DNA of 64,000 nt from Glycine soja (GCF_004193775.1 NC_041002.1:4637261-4701260), one strand, 5' to 3'. Shown: positions 47,799-60,090, counted from the stretch's first letter. Made by a program: numbers and translations. Notes: generated by a model not told the origin, from the sequence alone.

Positions 47799-49409
47799 TC
47801 ATACAATGCCAGAGTTAAACACATGTAGATCCAGTAAGGTATTGTAATGTCCCTTCTCAATTTCCTCTTCTTTCACTCGATGAAGAACAAGGGTTTCAAT
47901 AATTAAGTCTTCCCAATCAACATCATCAACTACCATTCCTTTTCTCTTCTTCCTTCTTCTTTCAGGATAAGAGCTATCTAAAGGGCAAGGAATCTCAGCA
48001 TCACCCAGATCAGCATCTGACGGATGCATAATTCTTTTTATTCGAACCTTAGCAGCATTGATCCTTTCCCTCCTCATTTCACATTTCAATTGACCATTGA
48101 CAAACGATGGTGGCATGGTATCCACTCCAACATCCTTCTCCAATAAACGATTAAGCAGAAGCTTCTTGCTCAGTTCAGATTTCCCATCCCACCACTCCCT
48201 ACACTCTAGCAGATCAAACCGTAAAACCCTCCTTTTCTGAGCATTCCCACTCCCTCTCAGAGACTCAATACAACAATTTTCATCCAAAAACTTCTTATAC
48301 AGCAATGACAAGCATTCAGGCGAAATCTGCAGCCCATCAGAATCCCCACCACCCACTCTACCAGCATTACTCTCCAACGAAAAATACTGTGAATCCTTCC
48401 TTTTAGTCATGCCATCAACCCCATATTCAAATTCACCATCATTTCTCAAGCATTCAGCAACCACATCCTCCAAATCCACCGCAGCCCGATCAAGACCCTC
48501 CCTCTTCTTCCCAGGCTTCAACATAGCCTTCCTCTCCATATACTGAATCACAATCGGTGCATTCTTAACAATGTTCTTCACGGTAACATCCTTCCCCCAA
48601 GGCAACACCTGTGCAACCTTCACAAGTGTCTCAAGCAACTCTTTATACCTAGCCCTACATGTGGAAACCTTAGCATGAACCTCCTTAGCTAATTCTTCCA
48701 TCCCCACCCCAACCCCATTCAACTCTGCCACGAAAACCAACACCGCCACCACCAACGGCACTGGCCGCCGCCCGGTGCTTAGATACCACTTCACCGCACA
48801 CTGAATCAAAAATACCCCCTGCTTCCTCATCCTCTCAATCAAATCCCTCTCAACAGAGGCAAAACCGTTACAATTCCTAATCGTCCGTTCCAGCAAATGC
48901 ACAATATCAAACTCAGGAAAATCAGGCCTCAGATTCAAAAAATCAACAACGCGTAAAATCATTCTCCCGATTTCGTAAACATCACACCCTATCGCGGAGG
49001 CGACTTCCGCCATGGGCAAGGGTCGATCCTCTTTTCGCATGACAACATACGCGCACGCGCCGATGAGCACGTGGAACCACTCGCCCTGTCCGAACTCGCC
49101 CTCGGTGATGGTGGATATCATGCTTCTCACGTCGCCGCTCTTGGAAGATAACCCTAACTGGTTGGTTACTTCGTCGATTAGGTTTTGCGCCGCGAAGAGT
49201 TTTCTCTCGCGGTAGGAGTAGAGGCTACCTGAACCAGCGGTGCCGACATGGATGAAGGTTCCCTGAGGACCGTCGATGCCGCCAATTTGGGCGTCGAATT
49301 GGTCGAATTGCTGGACGCCGCCGCACGAGGAGCAGATTAACTCGCCGGAGATATCATCACGGATGAAGGAGGCTCGGCCGCAGTAGGTACAGGGAGGAGA
49401 TTTCGACAT
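47799..49409 (-). CDS. PTF2: Plant-specific TFIIB-related factor (PTF2-like)
   Basis: A single uninterrupted frame of 536 residues. The N-terminal zinc ribbon has Cys7-x2-Cys10 and Cys26-x2-Cys29 (CTYC, CSSC). Two TFIIB/cyclin-like repeats follow between about residues 75 and 285 (for example HVLIGACAYVVMRKEDRPLPMAEVA and WYLSTGRRPVPLVVAVLVF). The C-terminal third is plant-specific, rich in Lys/Arg (a basic patch near RRRKKRKG) and acidic residues. From length, ribbon and lack of introns the best family match I recall is Arabidopsis PTF2, a TFIIB-like factor that binds TBP and is needed in pollen and embryo development. It should act in the nucleus. It is divergently oriented to the WHIRLY gene. 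No defects are seen. Confidence 0.85.
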   Translation of the reverse strand: MSKSPPCTYCGRASFIRDDISGELICSSCGGVQQFDQFDAQIGGIDGPQGTFIHVGTAGSGSLYSYRERKLFAAQNLIDEVTNQLGLSSKSGDVRSMISTITEGEFGQGEWFHVLIGACAYVVMRKEDRPLPMAEVASAIGCDVYEIGRMILRVVDFLNLRPDFPEFDIVHLLERTIRNCNGFASVERDLIERMRKQGVFLIQCAVKWYLSTGRRPVPLVVAVLVFVAELNGVGVGMEELAKEVHAKVSTCRARYKELLETLVKVAQVLPWGKDVTVKNIVKNAPIVIQYMERKAMLKPGKKREGLDRAAVDLEDVVAECLRNDGEFEYGVDGMTKRKDSQYFSLESNAGRVGGGDSDGLQISPECLSLLYKKFLDENCCIESLRGSGNAQKRRVLRFDLLECREWWDGKSELSKKLLLNRLLEKDVGVDTMPPSFVNGQLKCEMRRERINAAKVRIKRIMHPSDADLGDAEIPCPLDSSYPERRRKKRKGMVVDDVDWEDLIIETLVLHRVKEEEIEKGHYNTLLDLHVFNSGIV

Positions 49410-50456
49410 CGGTGTTTGGAGTTAGGGCACGAAAGTGCATCAATTGCAATGGCGAGTGAAGAAGAGAAGAAAATCGAATGCAGGTAACGAGGAACGAGTG
49501 TGCGACTGTGTAGCGTGTTTGGTTAAAATTTTGAATCGAGCTTATGTGTTCGTCGAGACACGTCCGAAACTGAGAATTAATCTTTGTGATGGTAAGCTCA
49601 TATAAAATAAATATTTTTATTTTAACATTATTTATTTCCTTTCATACTCAAAGTCAAGACCAATATTCATACCATGTACCACTTGATTAAGTGGGTAGGG
49701 GTTTTCAACATGTTAAAAGTTAAAACTTAAATAATTACTATTTACTAATGTACAATTTTTTTAAGAAAAATATTTGGATAAAAATTAGATTCTAAAAAAT
49801 CTTGTATAATTTTTTATAATTTTAAGAAAAGTAATTACATAAATAAAAGTAATTTAGTTGAAAGTGTATTTTTTTTTATTTAATCCATAAAAGTTAAAAA
49901 AATGGAACTTACTTTTCAAGAAAATTATATGTGATCTTAATATATGTAATTTTAATGTTGTAAAATAAAAAAAAAATTAGTTGAAAATATATGGAAACTT
50001 TATCATTAAATTAATGAAATTTAATATCTAAAAAAATATTAAATAAAATAAATTTAAAAATGATTTAGTCTTCAAATAAATAAATCTCCACCCATAAAAA
50101 TTAACATCTTAGAATAACATTTGTTAGGATATCTAGTTTATCTTAATTGCATCTTACAATAATTTAAATATTTCAAAATTAATTTATCCATTTCCTCATT
50201 TTCTTATAATTACTTTGTTACCCACTTATATATCATTACAATCTAGTGTTAATTTAAATAAAGATTAGTATTTTACATCTTGTACTATCACATCTAACAT
50301 TGGATATTAAATTAATATCAAATTCAGAATTCATTTTTTATTTTATTCTTCCCTTAATGCCTAAATTCCATCAATTTGAACCATATCCCTTCAAACCATA
50401 TATGTTATCGTTTGAAAATAAAAAAGAACACAAATAACAGAAAGACAAGGTGTAAG
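49410..50456. other. Divergent intergenic region between PTF2-like and WHIRLY genes
   Basis: About 1 kb separating two head-to-head genes. The first 150 bases are balanced in composition and probably the PTF2 leader; the rest is AT-rich. No clear paired motifs were recognised. Confidence 0.5.
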
Positions 50457-53400
50457 ATGGCGCAGGTTCAGTCCATTACCTTGAAGCATCTCTCACTACC
50501 AACCCATACTTTCGTTCCTCCAAAGTTCAACATTCCTTTGAACCGCAATTTGTCTTTCACGCCTAAATTCACATTCTCAACATCACTCTCCGTCAGATGC
50601 TACCACCCTAACCTTGTCCAACCCAAGCCATTCCCACCACTGCCACAACGCCCTCCAGGTTTGTTTCTCAACTTCACAACAAAATTCTACATTTTTCTTT
50701 CATAAGTTACGATTTTGAATGATGGGTATGTTCGTGTTTTCAGTTGCAGAATTGCCACAGCAAAGGGTGTACGTGGGTTACTCCGTTTACACGAGGAAGG
50801 GCGTGCTCACCGTGACTCCTAGACCTCCGGAATTTGAATCGAAAAGTGTATGTTATGAGTTTCTGATGTTTTTGTGTTGGAATTGTAGATTGAATGTTTA
50901 GTTATGGAAGGTTCTGGTGTTTGTTTTGCAGTCTGGGGCGTTCAAAGTGTCCAAGGAAGGTTATGTTGTGCTCCAGTTTGCTCCCTCAGTTGGTGCTGAT
51001 GAGCCCATATATGATTGGAACCAAAAGCAGGTAACTTGTGCTTCCTCTATGGAGTCTATACTTAGGTCCCGTTTGAATAAATTTCTCACAAGCACAAACG
51101 AGAGCAAAAACTAACAAGTAAAAATGTATAATTTAATATGTAGAAGCACTCTCATATTAGCTTCTCTACAAGCTCATTTTAATTTATATATAAGCTAATT
51201 TTAACTTACCATAGATGAAATTGGAGGTGTGATTTGGGGGGATGATTTCAACAGCACCTGGATGGATGTGATAGAGTTTTGTCAGGATTGAAATTGTGAT
51301 AGGAGGTTTTAATGTCGTGTTAAGGCTGCTGATGATTGTTTAGGGGTTTTGGCTAGGTGGTTAAAATTCCTTTAGGGGTTTTAATGTCGTGATAAGGCTA
51401 CTGGGAGTGTTACACTTAATAACTTGAGATTTCTTGTAAAATACGAACTTATTCGTTATACTTTAGGGGTTTTGGCTAGGTGGTTAAAATTCCTTTATTT
51501 TTGCTACCCAATTACACAAATGCAATAGGTTTTAGTGATTGTTTAGAGTTGAGAGGCTACCCTGGTCTGCCAGCTGTGTTTTTTTCACTTTGGAGTTTGG
51601 GGAAACATATGTTTTGAGTAGTTTAATGCATGATGCTAATGGTTAAGTTTTTTTATGTAAAAAATTAGTGGTGGTGTGAAAAAAAAAAATGAATGTTTTG
51701 AGAGAAATCCACACAGTGGTTAGATTTAATTTAGAATAGGCCTGACTTTGATTTGAAAGAATTCAAGACAAGGTCATTCTGTAAAACTGAAATTTTATTT
51801 GTGCAGGTCTGTGTGTTTATGATTTTGTTTATGTATGAAATTAAGGAAATTTAATCTTTGTTTTTGAATGAGCCTTGGGTTAGACATGTAGGCAATCTCA
51901 CCTAGTAGGATAAGGTTTTTGTTGTTGTAGTTTCTGAATGAGCCTCAGAGCAAACATTATCAAGTAGTTATAGTAGATTTTATGAATGATTTATTTTCTC
52001 ATCCTATGACTAACAAGTAGTAACTCATCAGAATATCATTGTCCATTGCGTTCATGCTTCTGTATGTGCTCATTCCCAACTCAACTGAATGATTCTTTCC
52101 CCCTTCTTTGAGAAAAATAAAGATATGATTTCACTGTTCCTTAGTGGGTATAGCTATCAGCTATGAGATATGCAAGTAGTGTGCAGTTTCAATTTCAAAC
52201 CTTGCAATGCACTATGCCTCCATTTCTTTCTCCCCTTCTCCTCATGGGACCTCTTGTGGGCTTCCCCCAAGGCCCATCAGTGATGGGACCTCCCTTGAAC
52301 CAAAAAGAAAAACAATGTGATTTCATTGGAATTTATGATTCTGTTGAACATAGTCTTATAGTTTAAAACGTGAGGTAATTGTCCACTTTGCTTGAATGCA
52401 GATATTCTCACTATCAGTGAGTGAAATGGGAACTCTAATTACCCTTGGTGCAAGGGATTCTTGGGAATTTTCTCATGAGACTGTTAAGTTGAAAAGGTAG
52501 TTTCTGTGTTGTATCTTCTAGTAATTGTAATGAACAATCCAACATATTGACAAATTTTATGATTATTGCTTGTGATACAAATTGGATTTCCTTTTTACAA
52601 GAGAAGGGTATCTGATTGTCTTCAAACCATGAAATAAATGAAACATGTAATTTGACCATATATGTTGATTCACGTGAATTAACTAAATCAGTATCCACTG
52701 TACTTGAGTTTTTTTGGAATGTGTGTATGTTATGCCATAAGTAATGGCTGCTATTATTTCATCCTTTTAAGTCATTTTGGAAATTGTCTTGTTATGCAGC
52801 AATGAAACTGAAGTTAGAAAAGTTTTGAAGGTGGAGCCACTTCTGGATGCTACTGGCCACTTATTTAGCTTAAGTAATTCTCTTTATTCTTAAACTGTTT
52901 TTGCTGTTATTTTATCAATTTGATTTTACTTTCCTGCCATCTTGAGGTTGTTAGGATACTCTCTGCCTCCGGTTTAATTCAGTTCACAAGTCTCTATTTG
53001 GTGTAAACTGCAAATAGATTGCTTAGTGATGCAATATTTTAACAGTGATATGTAATAACTTAGCTTACCCATTTTTATGCCAATACCTGCAATATAAAGG
53101 AAAAATATTAAATGTCATAAATTTTAAAGCTGGTAGAGGCAGTGGAACAATTTAAGGGGGAGTCTGACATATCCTCTTTCTGGGTGGATGTAGGGATTCA
53201 GAGTTAAGACCACAGAAAAAGTAATTGGTGAGATTGGGTGTAAAAGGAACAGTGAAGGAGGTATCGTATTTTTTGGTATTGGAGTGTGCAGTGTGTGGAG
53301 GGTGAAGTTTCTGCTTTTATTTTGTTATTAAAAACACGTCTGATGATGAAATTTTCTCTAAGGGTGTTTCTGGAAAGTTCACAGCTGTTTGGAATTGGTG

Positions 53401-54652
53401 TGCTATTGTAAGTGTTTAGAGCTTTTTCATCGAACAGATGGGGTGTAGGTGGTTTTGGACACAGATAAATGGTGGTGGGGAAAGTATTCGGTCCATATAT
53501 TTTGAAATGCCACATAAACAGACCAGTATTTTTTCAAGATAATAAAAAAGTGTGATATGATGCAAATAATTGATGACGGTATCATGCAGAGTTATGGCAT
53601 TTTGTTTCTTTGGCACTGTAGCTACAGTATATAATTTATGGCACATATGTTGTTTGTGGAGCTACATTGGTGACGTTTTAGCTGAATGGAGAATGGAGTA
53701 AATTCTTGGAGTTTTACTTGCTTTTGATTAAAGCTTAGATCTTATTTGTATTGGTTTTTTTTTTTTTTCACTTTATACATTTGTAATTTGTTGCAGCCAG
53801 CTTGTATCACAACTTGTGACAGTGCTGGTTTTCAATAAAATGATTCAATTTTCCTACCAATAAAAAGTTCTGACTTTGTTGTGTGAATTTTCAAAGGCGT
53901 TCAAAAGAAGCCTGTGAACATGGAGGGAATTCAGAAAAACATCTCTCTCCCTGTTACAAGGGCAGAGCTAGCAGTTTTAAGGGTGCTTTTCAATGTATGA
54001 TCTCTCTTTCTCTCCTCCTCCTCTAATGGTTGAATATTCATTGCCATGACTCTGATAATGCAATCGGAATATGTATAGTAGCAGCAAGATAAGGCTGTGA
54101 GAGTGTATATGCATGATTTAATTTAAAGTGTATTGTATCTTAACCCACTAAAATTCGAGGGTAGATGCAGCCTTACTTGCTTACGTTAAAGACAAACTCA
54201 CTTTAGATCTGAGTCCTTTTCCATAACACAGAAGAAGATATCAAACTTTCTCATGCTGTAAAGTTCTTTCTGTAATAGTAGTTCAATTTTCTAGTCAAGA
54301 AGATTACTTGTCAAGGCAAATTACTTATCATGAAATCTTCAAGGTTTATAGAATTTTTGCTTTTCTGTAAGACAAACAATTTGTAATTTGGAATGTAAAG
54401 AGATATAGCATTTAAAAACAGGTTGCTCTACAAGATTTTTTGTTCTTTTAGTGAATCCAATTTTCCTTTGTGAACTCAACTTGATTTATATTTTGCTCAT
54501 TTTGATTGTACTTATGCTTCTTTTCTGTGCAGTATATCATGCCATACCTTCTAGGTTGGAATGCCTTTGGAAACTCCATAAAGCCAGAGGTATATAGTCA
54601 AGTGAATAATACCAACTCCAGATATGGAGCAGACAATGAATGGAACAGATAG
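50457..54652 (+). CDS. WHY1: WHIRLY single-stranded-DNA-binding protein, chloroplast type
   Basis: Seven exons: 50457-50658, 50744-50847, 50932-51030, 52402-52496, 52800-52873, 53897-53994, 54533-54652, giving 263 residues, like Arabidopsis WHY1. Residues 1 to about 60 are Ser/Thr/Pro-rich with few acids, a plastid transit peptide. The Whirly domain follows: RVYVGYSVY, SGAFKVSKEGYVVLQFAPS, IFSLSVSEMGTLITLG, EVRKVLKVEPLLDATGHLFSLSV, and RAELAVLRVLFNYIMPYLLGW; the acidic/aromatic tail NEWNR is typical of WHY1/3. WHIRLY tetramers bind ssDNA and protect the plastid genome; WHY1 is also reported in the nucleus. The KGKAALT motif, normally near-invariant, is TRKGVLT here (residues 84-90). Assignment to WHY1 rather than another plastid paralog rests on length and tail. 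Two introns are long (about 1.4 and 1.0 kb). Confidence 0.88.
51340..51498. repeat. Short direct repeats in WHIRLY intron 3
   Basis: A segment of about 34 bases beginning TAGGGGTTTTGGCTAGGTGG occurs twice, near 51341 and 51463, and the flanking GGTTTTAATGTCGTG also repeats (about 51306 and 51377). It is probably a local duplication in the intron. Confidence 0.75.
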
Positions 54653-55077
54653 GGATCACTCTTGCAATTACTTTCAAAACTGCAGGCAGTTACACAGCCC
54701 TGTGCTACCTTCTCAACTTTAAAATGTGTTGAATCTCTTCATCTGGTAGCATAGAATTGTTTGAGAAATTGAGTATCATTATTAGAACACTCATATTTAA
54801 TTGAATTATTTACTTATTTGTTAAAATAAATTATTTACTCCTTTCCTTTGTTTTTATGTGGCTATTACTTTTCCTTTTTGTTTTTGAATGTAGTTAGCGT
54901 GTATTGACAGGGTAAAAGTGTTTTGGTACAAAAAAACCTCCAATTGTTATGTATGGGAAGGTTGTTGAATTTTGTAGTAATTATTTGAAGTCATATCTAG
55001 GATGATTTTTAGTTAGTCGATTGTGTAAAAATATTTGTATCAATATCATATCAAAATTAAACTTTTCTTTTCTTCAT
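54653..55077. other. WHIRLY 3' UTR and short spacer
   Basis: AT-rich sequence between the WHIRLY stop codon and the left end of the Harbinger element. No separate gene is seen. Confidence 0.5.
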
Positions 55078-55474
55078 GGGGGTGTATTGGATTGGGATTT
55101 TGAGAGAATATTTTGACAAAAACAATCTTGAAGATTTTAAAAGATTATGTGGGATTGTATTGATTTTGTGGGATTTTAAAAGATTTTTTTTAAAAGACTT
55201 TTTACAATCAGGATTCTTAACCCAAGATTTTAATGGATTTCTAACACAGATTTTTAAGATTTCAAAGTACTTTATGGATTTTTAAGATTTTGAAAGATTA
55301 ATACATTTTAAACAAAAAAATAACGGAAGTTACAAAAGTGAATGAAAAAGATGATAAATAAATTATAATGTTTGAATAAAGAAAATAAAAACGATAGAAA
55401 TTTTAAACCTTTTAATAACAAAGTCATTATTGCCTAAAAAAATAATAACAAAGTGATTCTCACTTCATGTTCGC

Positions 55475-56821
55475 CTAATTATTAGCATTTCTCCACATAT
55501 CTGAACCTATATTAGTCCTCCATATATTAGCATCTTCTCGTTCCTGCTCTTGTGTTTGAACAATGGGTTCATGATCATTGTCTTCGTAATTTGGTAACAC
55601 TGAAGATGAAGATGAAGACTCGTCAGTAGGTTCCACTGGAAATTCATCAGAACGACATTCTTTGCGAAGAAAATTATGAAGTGCTGCACATGCCAACACA
55701 AGCTCTGCTTGTGTTTTAAATAGAAATAGAGGTGCTAACTTAAAAATTGTGAACCGCGATTTAAAAATACCAAATATCCTCTCAATCACATTCCTTAAGG
55801 ATGCATGCCGAAGATTAAATAATTCCTTTTCATTTTCAGGGTCATTACCGTGACCTGCAAAATCTTGTAGATGATATCGTACACCTCGATATGGGGCTAA
55901 AAATTTGCGTCGATTAGGAAATCCACAATCCACCAGATAATACTTACCTTGGGGCACTTTAAGTTCATTCTTCCTTGCCAAAGCATCACTTAACACCTTG
56001 GAATCATGTGCTGAACCCTCCCACCCGCTAAGAACGTACATGAATTCCAAATCAAAGTTACAAGCAGCTAATACATTTTGTGATATATTTCCATGACGAT
56101 CACGATAACTGCTTACATCTCGTCCTTTTACTGATGCGGGAATATGTGTACCATCAATAGCTCCAATGCAATCCTAAAGTGTGTGTATCAATAATCATAA
56201 ATATTATTATAATAATCATAATTATAATTATAATTTTGTTATAATTAGATAATGATCACATACCTTAAAATAAGGATAAAACTTTGTGCTTTCCCTTATT
56301 TTTGCAGGCACAGTTGAGCCTGGTCTAACCATTAAATCAGGTGCTAATGAGTTCAGAGCTTTCAAAATCTTGTGAAAATTTTCACTTGTAGCAAATTGTG
56401 ATCGGCCAAATGTATTGCAGATTACACAATATCGAGTGTTCTGGCCGACAATCTGTAGGAATGATGCAAGCATTTCTTCAACACAAATAAATCTTGTATC
56501 CTCCAAAGGTGTTTTTTCTCTTATAATCGTGCACAACTTTCGAAATACATCAGGATACATCCTATATACTTGTCGAAAGATTGCAGGATCATCGTTTAAT
56601 GCTTTGTGTATATAGTCATATCCCCGACTAGTAATTTGTCGTCGAGTTAATGGACGTTCAATATGTTCACCACGCATCATATTCAAAAACTGATTTAATA
56701 TATCTATTAAAGCATAAATTGCCATCACATATGTGTATGTGGCTTCATAAAATTCTTCATTTGTTTCCTCGTCATCTATATCTTCATCATTTGTATCTTC
56801 ATTATATATATCTCCATCCAT
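55475..56821 (-). CDS. Harbinger transposase (DDE, HARBI1-like), open
   Basis: Two exons, 56264-56821 and 55475-56173, with the intron bounded by AAG|GTATG and TTTAG, give 418 residues from the ATG at 56821 (an upstream in-frame ATG at 56938 adds a hydrophobic segment and is less likely). The N-terminal part is acidic (DIYNEDTNDEDIDDEE) followed by a helical DNA-binding region. The nuclease domain (DDE_Tnp_4) has Asp193 in AIDGTH, Asp268 in LVDCGFP and Glu317 in VIERIFG, a full catalytic triad. No internal stop is present. It excises and inserts the element together with the accessory ORF1 protein. Confidence 0.87.
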
Positions 56822-57132
56822 TTCTTCGTTCTTTATGTCATGGTCATGGTTATAAGTCAATATCAAAGTTAATATCAAAGTTAATACAAATTCATATATA
56901 AAATAAATATAACTAAAGTTTAACCACAACAATTTCACAAAATATATAACCTAAATACTTCAACCATAATAGTTCGACCAAAAAACAAACCAAATATTTC
57001 AACCAAAATACAACCATAATAGTTCGACCAAAAAACAAACCAAATACTTCAACCAAAATAGAGACTCAAAAGATATAGTTCAACAAACTCACGATGTTTA
57101 AAATAATATGTTAATAATAGATGATCAAAATA

Positions 57133-57747
57133 TTAATTATTCCCTAACTTAAAGTTTATCCAAGATGAGCGTTCTTCCGGTGACATCTTCAAGAAAAAAT
57201 CCTTTTTTGCTTTAGTATTTAACAATTCAGCTGTCTTGAAACGCGTTATGTCATCCAAATTTGGAATTTCTTTTATAACATCCCAAATAATACCCTCGAG
57301 CTCTCTATCTCTATCTCTATCTTTTTCTCTTTTCTCCATCATGTTGGATATTTTTTCAAAATTCACAGCAATAGTCCCAATGCCAACAGAAAGATTTTCC
57401 AGAACGTTGCCTTGATTGTTGATCCCAACAGCGCTTGAACTCCCTCCATACTCGGATCTCCTTCGCTTGTGACAGTTTTGTTTTTCTATGGGAACCTCTG
57501 AATCTAAAGGGGGGTGGGATGGTGGACTTGGTTGGTTTGGTGATGGAGGCTGATATGCTGGTTCATAGTTATTTGGTGTTATGAATGTATCACTATTAGG
57601 ATCATATGAAAATTCTTCTATCCCAACAGTTCTATTTTCTGGCTCAAAAGTTGTTGCATCAGTATCATCTGGATCGACTGATATAGAATTATTCCCGTTA
57701 GAAACTCCACCCCTAACAACGATCTTCAAATACTCATAATCAACCAT
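57133..57747 (-). CDS. Harbinger accessory ORF1 protein, N-terminal Myb-like part missing
   Basis: A 204-residue open frame begins MVDYEYLKIVVRGG, then a Pro-rich stretch (YQPPSPNQPSPPSHPP), a basic patch KRRRSEYGG, and a C-terminal helix ending MSPEERSSWINFKLGNN. This matches the C-terminal part of the Myb/SANT-like ORF1 of plant Harbinger elements, which normally helps transposase bind and enter the nucleus. I could not find the Trp-rich Myb/trihelix segment upstream; a probable splice acceptor (T-run then AG) lies at about 57782, with a candidate non-coding first exon near 58595-58690. The start codon is the first in the frame. Confidence 0.65.
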   Translation of the reverse strand: MVDYEYLKIVVRGGVSNGNNSISVDPDDTDATTFEPENRTVGIEEFSYDPNSDTFITPNNYEPAYQPPSPNQPSPPSHPPLDSEVPIEKQNCHKRRRSEYGGSSSAVGINNQGNVLENLSVGIGTIAVNFEKISNMMEKREKDRDRDRELEGIIWDVIKEIPNLDDITRFKTAELLNTKAKKDFFLKMSPEERSSWINFKLGNN

Positions 57748-58980
57748 ACTTTTTCCTCGAAGTTTGCTGTGACTTGGGTGGGACTAAAAAAAAAATCATT
57801 GTTAATATACTACAAATATTATAATTTACAAAAATAGTTATTGTTTCCTAATTGTCAAAAGTATAGTGACTATATCCCGAATAATATACAATTCAATAGA
57901 AAAACCAATAAAAAACTACCTAATAATAAAATAAGGGTCATGCTAACATGCGCACTTAGGGCACATGTTAAGGATACTTCCAATAGTAACTATGTCTTAA
58001 AAACAACAATTTTTGACTTTTAAAAAAGTAAATTGCACAACTTTCAATACAAAATTTCTATACATAATACACTAACAAGTGTCTTAAGGGCACATGTTAG
58101 CATTTTCCATAAAAATAATACTCATATCATAAAATCATTTTAAAAAAAAACTATTAACAAAATAACAATAATAATAACACAATAACAATTTAAAAATTAT
58201 TAACACAATAATAATAATAATAACACGCTGTCAAAAAAATAATAATAACACATTAATAATTAACATTTTAATAATAACACAAGAAAATAATAATAATAAT
58301 AATGGACGTTGTAAAAAAACAAGTTGAAGAAACAGAAAAAAAAAAGAGTTTTTTATTTTGATTTGCATATACAGTACTAAAAAAAAAGCAATATGAAATC
58401 TTGATGCATATCAATTGTCATTCTTTTGATGCATATTCATTGCCTGGACGTTGAAAACAATATGAATACGAAATCTTGAAGCATATACAGCACCCTTTTC
58501 TTTTGATTTGCGTAATATACATATAGTATGAACAATATTGACTATCGATTGCCATTAAAAAAATAGGTAAAATTGATTGAAAAGTTGTAAGAGAATGAAC
58601 CTGGTAGTGGTTTGTGTCTTGTTCGGCAGGAGAAGAAAAAGTCTTTGGAAGATTATGAAAAGTCTCAAGGGTTTGGGTGAGATTGTTGGAGGAGTATTTT
58701 ATGTGTATTTCTAACTAAAAAGTCTCTCAAAATCCATTCCACAAAAGAATCCATCAAAATCTATTTACTTTTGAATACCAAAAGACATTTTAAAAGTGTT
58801 AAGAAATCTCAATTGAATACCAATAGATTTTGTTGTCCTGAAAAAAAAATCTTTATTGTCTTAATTGAATACCACAAGATTTGTTTATATTTTATAAAAG
58901 TCTTGATTGAATACCACAAGACTTTTTAATCATAAAAAAATCTTTTAAAATCCTTTGAAATCTTAATCCAATACACCCCC

Positions 58981-60090
58981 TTAGTCTACTGAGTGGCATT
59001 TGCTCGAAAACAAATTTCTTCAGTAAGCGGTGTCGAAAACACTTATTTTCTGTCTTCTTTCATTTGGCTTTGCACTCTCTTTCGGAATAAAGATACAAGA
59101 ACAAAATAATAAAATAAAAAACATGCTGTATAATTAAATAAAACAGTCATTTATCTATATGAATTAAATACATAATAAAAGACATAAAAATATCAAAACT
59201 AATTTGAAGAAAATCTAAACTTTTGTTAAAAAAAGTTAAGACCCCTTCTCTCCATTTCATGCGTGTGAGGTGGAGGGGTGTTAAATTTTTTAAGTGAGAT
59301 ATTAATAAATAAATATATTTTATAATAATAATTAATATTTTTTAAAGATAGTTACAACATATTAAGGACTGTGATTTTTTATATTTATATTAAAATTATT
59401 TTTAACTTCATAATAAATTCTTCAATATTATTTTTTCTTATTTATGACAGATATGTAAAGTATTTGAGAATTATGTATATAAAAAAATAAAGTGAAGATA
59501 AAAGGTATAGTTAAAACAATAATAGTTGACATCATTTTAAACTCTTAAAATAATAAATAAATACTTTTTTTTCTAAAAGTAAAAAAATAGGAACGCATGA
59601 TAAATATTTTGAAACAAACCAGAATTATTTTAATTTATTTATTTCAACATTAAGTTAAGCCATAAGATTATATAAGTAAAATATAATTTTTTTGGATGGA
59701 ATAAACTCAGAGTATACTTTTTTGTTCAAACAATATTACATATAGTTTATATAGTTTTCGTCTGAGTGCAGAGAAAAATAAATAAATAAGAAAATGAAAT
59801 ATGAAAATAAAGAGAAAAGTAATTTTTTTTGTTAGAATGGAAAAAGTCTATTTTAAACGTAGTAAAAATTTGCTTCACCAAATTCTTAGGTATAGCATTT
59901 CAACTGAAAAAGAATGCTTGCTCCAAGAAGTTTCCTCCACTGTGCTGGTTTTGTCCATGCCATAGAAGAGAACAAGTAATTGTTTTGATAAGCAGAAGAG
60001 TACAAGTAATTCATAGGTTGGGTACCAAATGTACTATGAACTTCCACCATATTTACCACGAGGCAATAGATGTGCTGACCACTTAGCAAA
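58981..60090. other. AT-rich intergenic DNA
   Basis: No gene is recognised. Short frames near 59829-60098 on both strands have no recognisable protein content. Confidence 0.5.

Larger units (their letters stand above)
55078..58980 (-). mobile_element. PIF/Harbinger DNA transposon, apparently complete
   Basis: Terminal inverted repeats are perfect over 16 bases: GGGGGTGTATTGGATT at 55078-55093 and its inverse at 58965-58980. Similarity continues inward with repeated TTGAATACCACAAGA-type subterminal words (at least four near 58770-58920). The 3.9-kb interior carries the two genes typical of the superfamily on the minus strand: a DDE transposase and an accessory ORF1. Flanking trinucleotides are TTA on the right and TCA or CAT on the left depending on the exact end, so the expected 3-bp target duplication is imperfect or mutated. 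The short distance to the WHIRLY 3' end suggests insertion just downstream of that gene. Confidence 0.88.

Noticed and set aside
49012..49215. 67-residue plus-strand frame
   Set aside because: It is antisense to the long PTF2-like coding sequence, which has strong domain evidence.
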